From NCBI GenBank assembly GCA_015056085.1, contig SVHA01000001.1, forward strand, positions 62,001 to 126,000: a stretch of DNA of 64,000 nt. Direction: 5' to 3'. The position numbers and the translations under genes were made by a program. Every line of letters starts with the position of its first letter. Within the stretch, counting starts at the first letter, position 1. The DNA is from Clostridiales bacterium. Lineage in GTDB: Bacteria; Bacillota; Clostridia; Christensenellales; Aristaeellaceae. This document shows, one piece after another, positions 61,643 to 64,000 of this stretch. The notes under the pieces are model-generated. The model searched no databases. It saw only the letters and a program-made list of their open reading frames with translations, and was not told the DNA's origin.

Positions 61643-63823
61643 ATGAAGAAATTGCTGATTCTGTTGGTGCTGCTGCTGTTCTTGCCGCTGGTTGCATCTG
61701 CAGAGATTCATACGGTGGAGAATGACAAGCTCATTCTGGCCATCGACACCGAAACCCTTGATTTTACTGTGACCGATAAGGCCACCGGCGGCGTCTTCAG
61801 CAGCCATGCTGAGACTTCCACCATGCCTGATCGCAGTTCCTGGAAGGGCTTCATGTCCTCCACTCTGTCCATCGACGTGGCAGAGACCTCCAAGACGGCC
61901 ACCAAGCGCTATGACATGATGACCGCCGAAACTACCCTGGAAGTGACCACCCGTCCCGACGGCGTGGACGCCACGGTGGACTTCACCGCCATTGGTATCC
62001 GTGTGGGCTTGGAAATCCGTCTTGAAGACGACAGCATTTCCATCACCATGCCCGGTGACAGCATCTACGAATATCCGGCGTCCCTTGGCTTCAAGAAGAA
62101 CAAAAATGCCAAAGAGGGCGAACCGGACAAGATTGAAGAGTTCACTGATAACGGCGTGACCGGCGTGTATCTGGCTCCCTGCTTCGGCGCGACCACGCTG
62201 ACCGAAAAGGCTGGCTACATGTTCGTGCCTGAAGCCGCCGGCGCCATCATCAACCTGACGGACGGCCGCGGCATCGGCCAGACTCCTTACAGCAAGAAGT
62301 TCTACGGTACCAACGTGGGTGTGGAACGCACGATTCTTGCCAAACTCAACAAGGAATCCGAAAAGGTGACCATGCCCATCTTCGGCATGGCATACACCGA
62401 TGAGAAGTTGGGCTTCCTGGCAGTGGTGGAAAACGGCGCTGAGTCTGCGGATATCCTGGCATATCCCGGCGGCGTTATCACCGACTACAACTGGATCACC
62501 GCCCATTTCCTGGTGCGTGACCAGTACGTCATGCAGACCTCCCGTACTTCCGGCCTGAATCGCCGCGAAGTCAAGGGCTATATGCGTGACATGACCATCC
62601 GCTACTACATTCTTAGCGGCGATCAGGCCAACTACACCGGCATGGCGCAGCGCTATCGTCAGCTGCTGGAAGAAGAAGGCAAGCTCGTCAAGCGCGACAC
62701 TGCCTATCGTCCCCGCATCGACTTCCTGGGCGCTGAAGCGTCCCAGTTCCTGATGTGGTACACCGTGGTGCCCATGACCAGTTTCGACCAGGCGCTGGCG
62801 ATTCTGGAAGAGTGCAAGGAACATGGCCTCACTTCTCCTCTGGTGGTCTACAAGGGCTGGCAGGCCGGCGGCATGAGCCTGGCCTACGGCACCGCCACCA
62901 CTGCCATTGACGGCTCCGTCGGCAACCGCGGCTCTCTGGAAAACCTCCAGACCTGGGTTGAGGAAAACGGCGGTAAGTTCTATCTGGGTCAGGAAGGCGC
63001 GATGGGCAACACCACCCGTACCTACGACACCCGTGAGGAAGTCGTGCGTACCGTCGGCCAGGTGGAAGCCACCGTTACCACCGGTATGCATCTGTTCCCC
63101 GTCATGTACTACATGACGCCCTACTGGTCCCAGAACATGATCAACTACCACCAGGATTCCTACGAAGATGTGGGCGGTCTTGCCCTGTTCGGTATGCCCA
63201 ATGTGCTCTACTCCCGTTATTACAACGGCGAGACTATCACCCGCGGCGATACCATGCAGGCCTACTATGACGTCTTCAAGAGCCTGGAAGATGAAGACCT
63301 GGCGCTGGAACTGCCCTTTGTGCAGTACTGGGATATGACTGACGTCTATCTCGACCTACCCATGGGTACCACTTCCTACTCCTTCCTGGCAGCGGAAGTT
63401 CCCTTCCTGCCCATGGTCCTCAGCGGCTACATTCCGTATTACAGCACCTACAACAACTCTGACGCCAACGAAACCCGCCAGATGCTCAAGCAGGTGGAAT
63501 ACGGTGCGTACCCCTCCTACTTGATCACTCACGAAGACGTTCAGGCTCTGAGCAACACCAACTCCAGCGAGTATTTCTCCGGCACTTGGAATTCCATCAA
63601 GGAAAACGTCTACCAGCGTGACGCTGAGCTGCGTGCTTACTACGCTGAGCTGGAAGGCGCTCACATGGTCGCCCATGAGATTCTCAAGGAAAAGGTTGTC
63701 AAGACCACCTGGAGCAACGGCACGGAAGTGATCGTCAACTACACCGAAAAGCCTTACACCTATGAGGACACGGTGGTTCCCGCAATGGATTACACGATGC
63801 TGAAAGGAGAGAACACGCTGTGA
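61643..63823 (+). CDS. exported DUF5696-type protein, possible glycoside hydrolase
   Basis: 726 residues with a signal peptide (cleavage near ASA-E). The N-terminal about 350 residues are beta-sandwich-like (IHTVENDKLILAIDTETLDF). A TIM-barrel-like region follows (FLMWYTVVPMTSFDQALAIL, SPLVVYKGWQAGGMS, then GKFYLGQEGAM), with strands ending in Asp/Glu. I assign DUF5696 from the domain layout and company (Yip1, sugar permeases); glycosidase activity is inference. Starts one base after the NHL-Yip1 gene ends and overlaps the next permease by GTGA, so the three are translated together. Confidence 0.72.
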   Translation: MKKLLILLVLLLFLPLVASAEIHTVENDKLILAIDTETLDFTVTDKATGGVFSSHAETSTMPDRSSWKGFMSSTLSIDVAETSKTATKRYDMMTAETTLEVTTRPDGVDATVDFTAIGIRVGLEIRLEDDSISITMPGDSIYEYPASLGFKKNKNAKEGEPDKIEEFTDNGVTGVYLAPCFGATTLTEKAGYMFVPEAAGAIINLTDGRGIGQTPYSKKFYGTNVGVERTILAKLNKESEKVTMPIFGMAYTDEKLGFLAVVENGAESADILAYPGGVITDYNWITAHFLVRDQYVMQTSRTSGLNRREVKGYMRDMTIRYYILSGDQANYTGMAQRYRQLLEEEGKLVKRDTAYRPRIDFLGAEASQFLMWYTVVPMTSFDQALAILEECKEHGLTSPLVVYKGWQAGGMSLAYGTATTAIDGSVGNRGSLENLQTWVEENGGKFYLGQEGAMGNTTRTYDTREEVVRTVGQVEATVTTGMHLFPVMYYMTPYWSQNMINYHQDSYEDVGGLALFGMPNVLYSRYYNGETITRGDTMQAYYDVFKSLEDEDLALELPFVQYWDMTDVYLDLPMGTTSYSFLAAEVPFLPMVLSGYIPYYSTYNNSDANETRQMLKQVEYGAYPSYLITHEDVQALSNTNSSEYFSGTWNSIKENVYQRDAELRAYYAELEGAHMVAHEILKEKVVKTTWSNGTEVIVNYTEKPYTYEDTVVPAMDYTMLKGENTL

Positions 63824-64000
63824 AAAAGCTTCGTATCGGGCTTGTGACCCGGCGTGAGTTGAAGGGCTGGATCTTCCTGGCTCCCTGGGTCATTGGTTTC
63901 ATTGCCTTCTTCCTCTATCCCATCGTGCAGTCTGTTATTTACAGCTTCCATTCTGTGAAGATCACTGCTATTGCGCGTGAAATGCATTATGTTGGCACCT
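63820..64000 (+). CDS. sugar ABC transporter permease, partial
   Basis: First 60 codons of a second permease, cut by the window edge. It starts at a GTG (63820) inside GTGA with AAAGGAGAG upstream. The N-terminus WIFLAPWVIGFIAFFLYPIV is the first membrane segment of CUT1 permeases. It should pair with the permease at 58685, although two unrelated genes separate them. Confidence 0.88.
   Translation, partial: MKKLRIGLVTRRELKGWIFLAPWVIGFIAFFLYPIVQSVIYSFHSVKITAIAREMHYVGT

Overview
The window looks like a GC-rich, spore-forming, anaerobic Bacillota (Clostridia) chromosome. The evidence is spoVT and the spoVT-yabM-yabN-hup-rqcP block, a GlgC/GlgD pair, a sortase-type surface protein, strong AGGAGG ribosome sites and TTGACA-17-TATAAT promoters. 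The many plant- and host-glycan hydrolases, plus a phenylacetate-CoA ligase/ACT pair, suggest a rumen or gut bacterium. The genus cannot be fixed from the sequence alone. No rRNA, tRNA, CRISPR array, phage or insertion sequence was seen.

Layout. 0-6.4 kb: glycogen operon glgB-glgC-glgD-glgA. GlgB and GlgA both carry related lysine-rich C-terminal repeat tails. 6.5-11.5 kb: a large cell-wall-anchored surface protein (GLUG repeats, ten exact 210-bp InlB-type repeats, Ig-like domains, VPQTG sorting signal), split by a frameshift near 7770. 11.5-15 kb (minus): lgt, a penicillin-binding-like serine hydrolase, recX and a small membrane protein. 15-23 kb (plus): upp, a short QueG-like Fe-S protein, a GH127-like protein overlapping a dus gene, two secreted proteins of unknown function, a small membrane protein and a YbjQ-family protein. 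23-28.7 kb (minus): spoVT, yabM, yabN, hup, rqcP and fused ispDF. 28.8-34 kb (plus): a phenylacetate-CoA ligase and an ACT-domain protein behind what looks like a classical ribosome-mediated attenuator. Its leader peptide has 7 Phe and 4 Tyr in 13 codons, with mutually exclusive antiterminator and terminator stems. A TrpXYZ-like ABC importer follows.

34-64 kb is a glycan-utilisation region. A serine hydrolase and an SGNH esterase (minus) face a GH43 enzyme followed by three tandem SGNH esterases. A ThuA-like protein and a GntR/LacI-type regulator (minus) diverge, across a 36-bp palindrome, from a long plus-strand run: two GH38 proteins, a sialidase-fold protein, a sialate O-acetylesterase-like protein, a PfkB kinase, a D-lyxose/mannose-isomerase-like protein, a class II aldolase, two tandem secreted GH43-like proteins and an aldose epimerase. 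The run ends with a 983-residue solute-binding protein, two sugar permeases, an NHL-TPR-Yip1 membrane protein and a DUF5696-type protein. These genes fit together as de-esterification and trimming of a mannose-containing glycan, uptake, isomerisation, phosphorylation and aldol cleavage.

Best leads: the Phe/Tyr attenuator (28850-29185), the shared basic tails of GlgA/GlgB, and the importer module interleaved with NHL-Yip1 and DUF5696 proteins.
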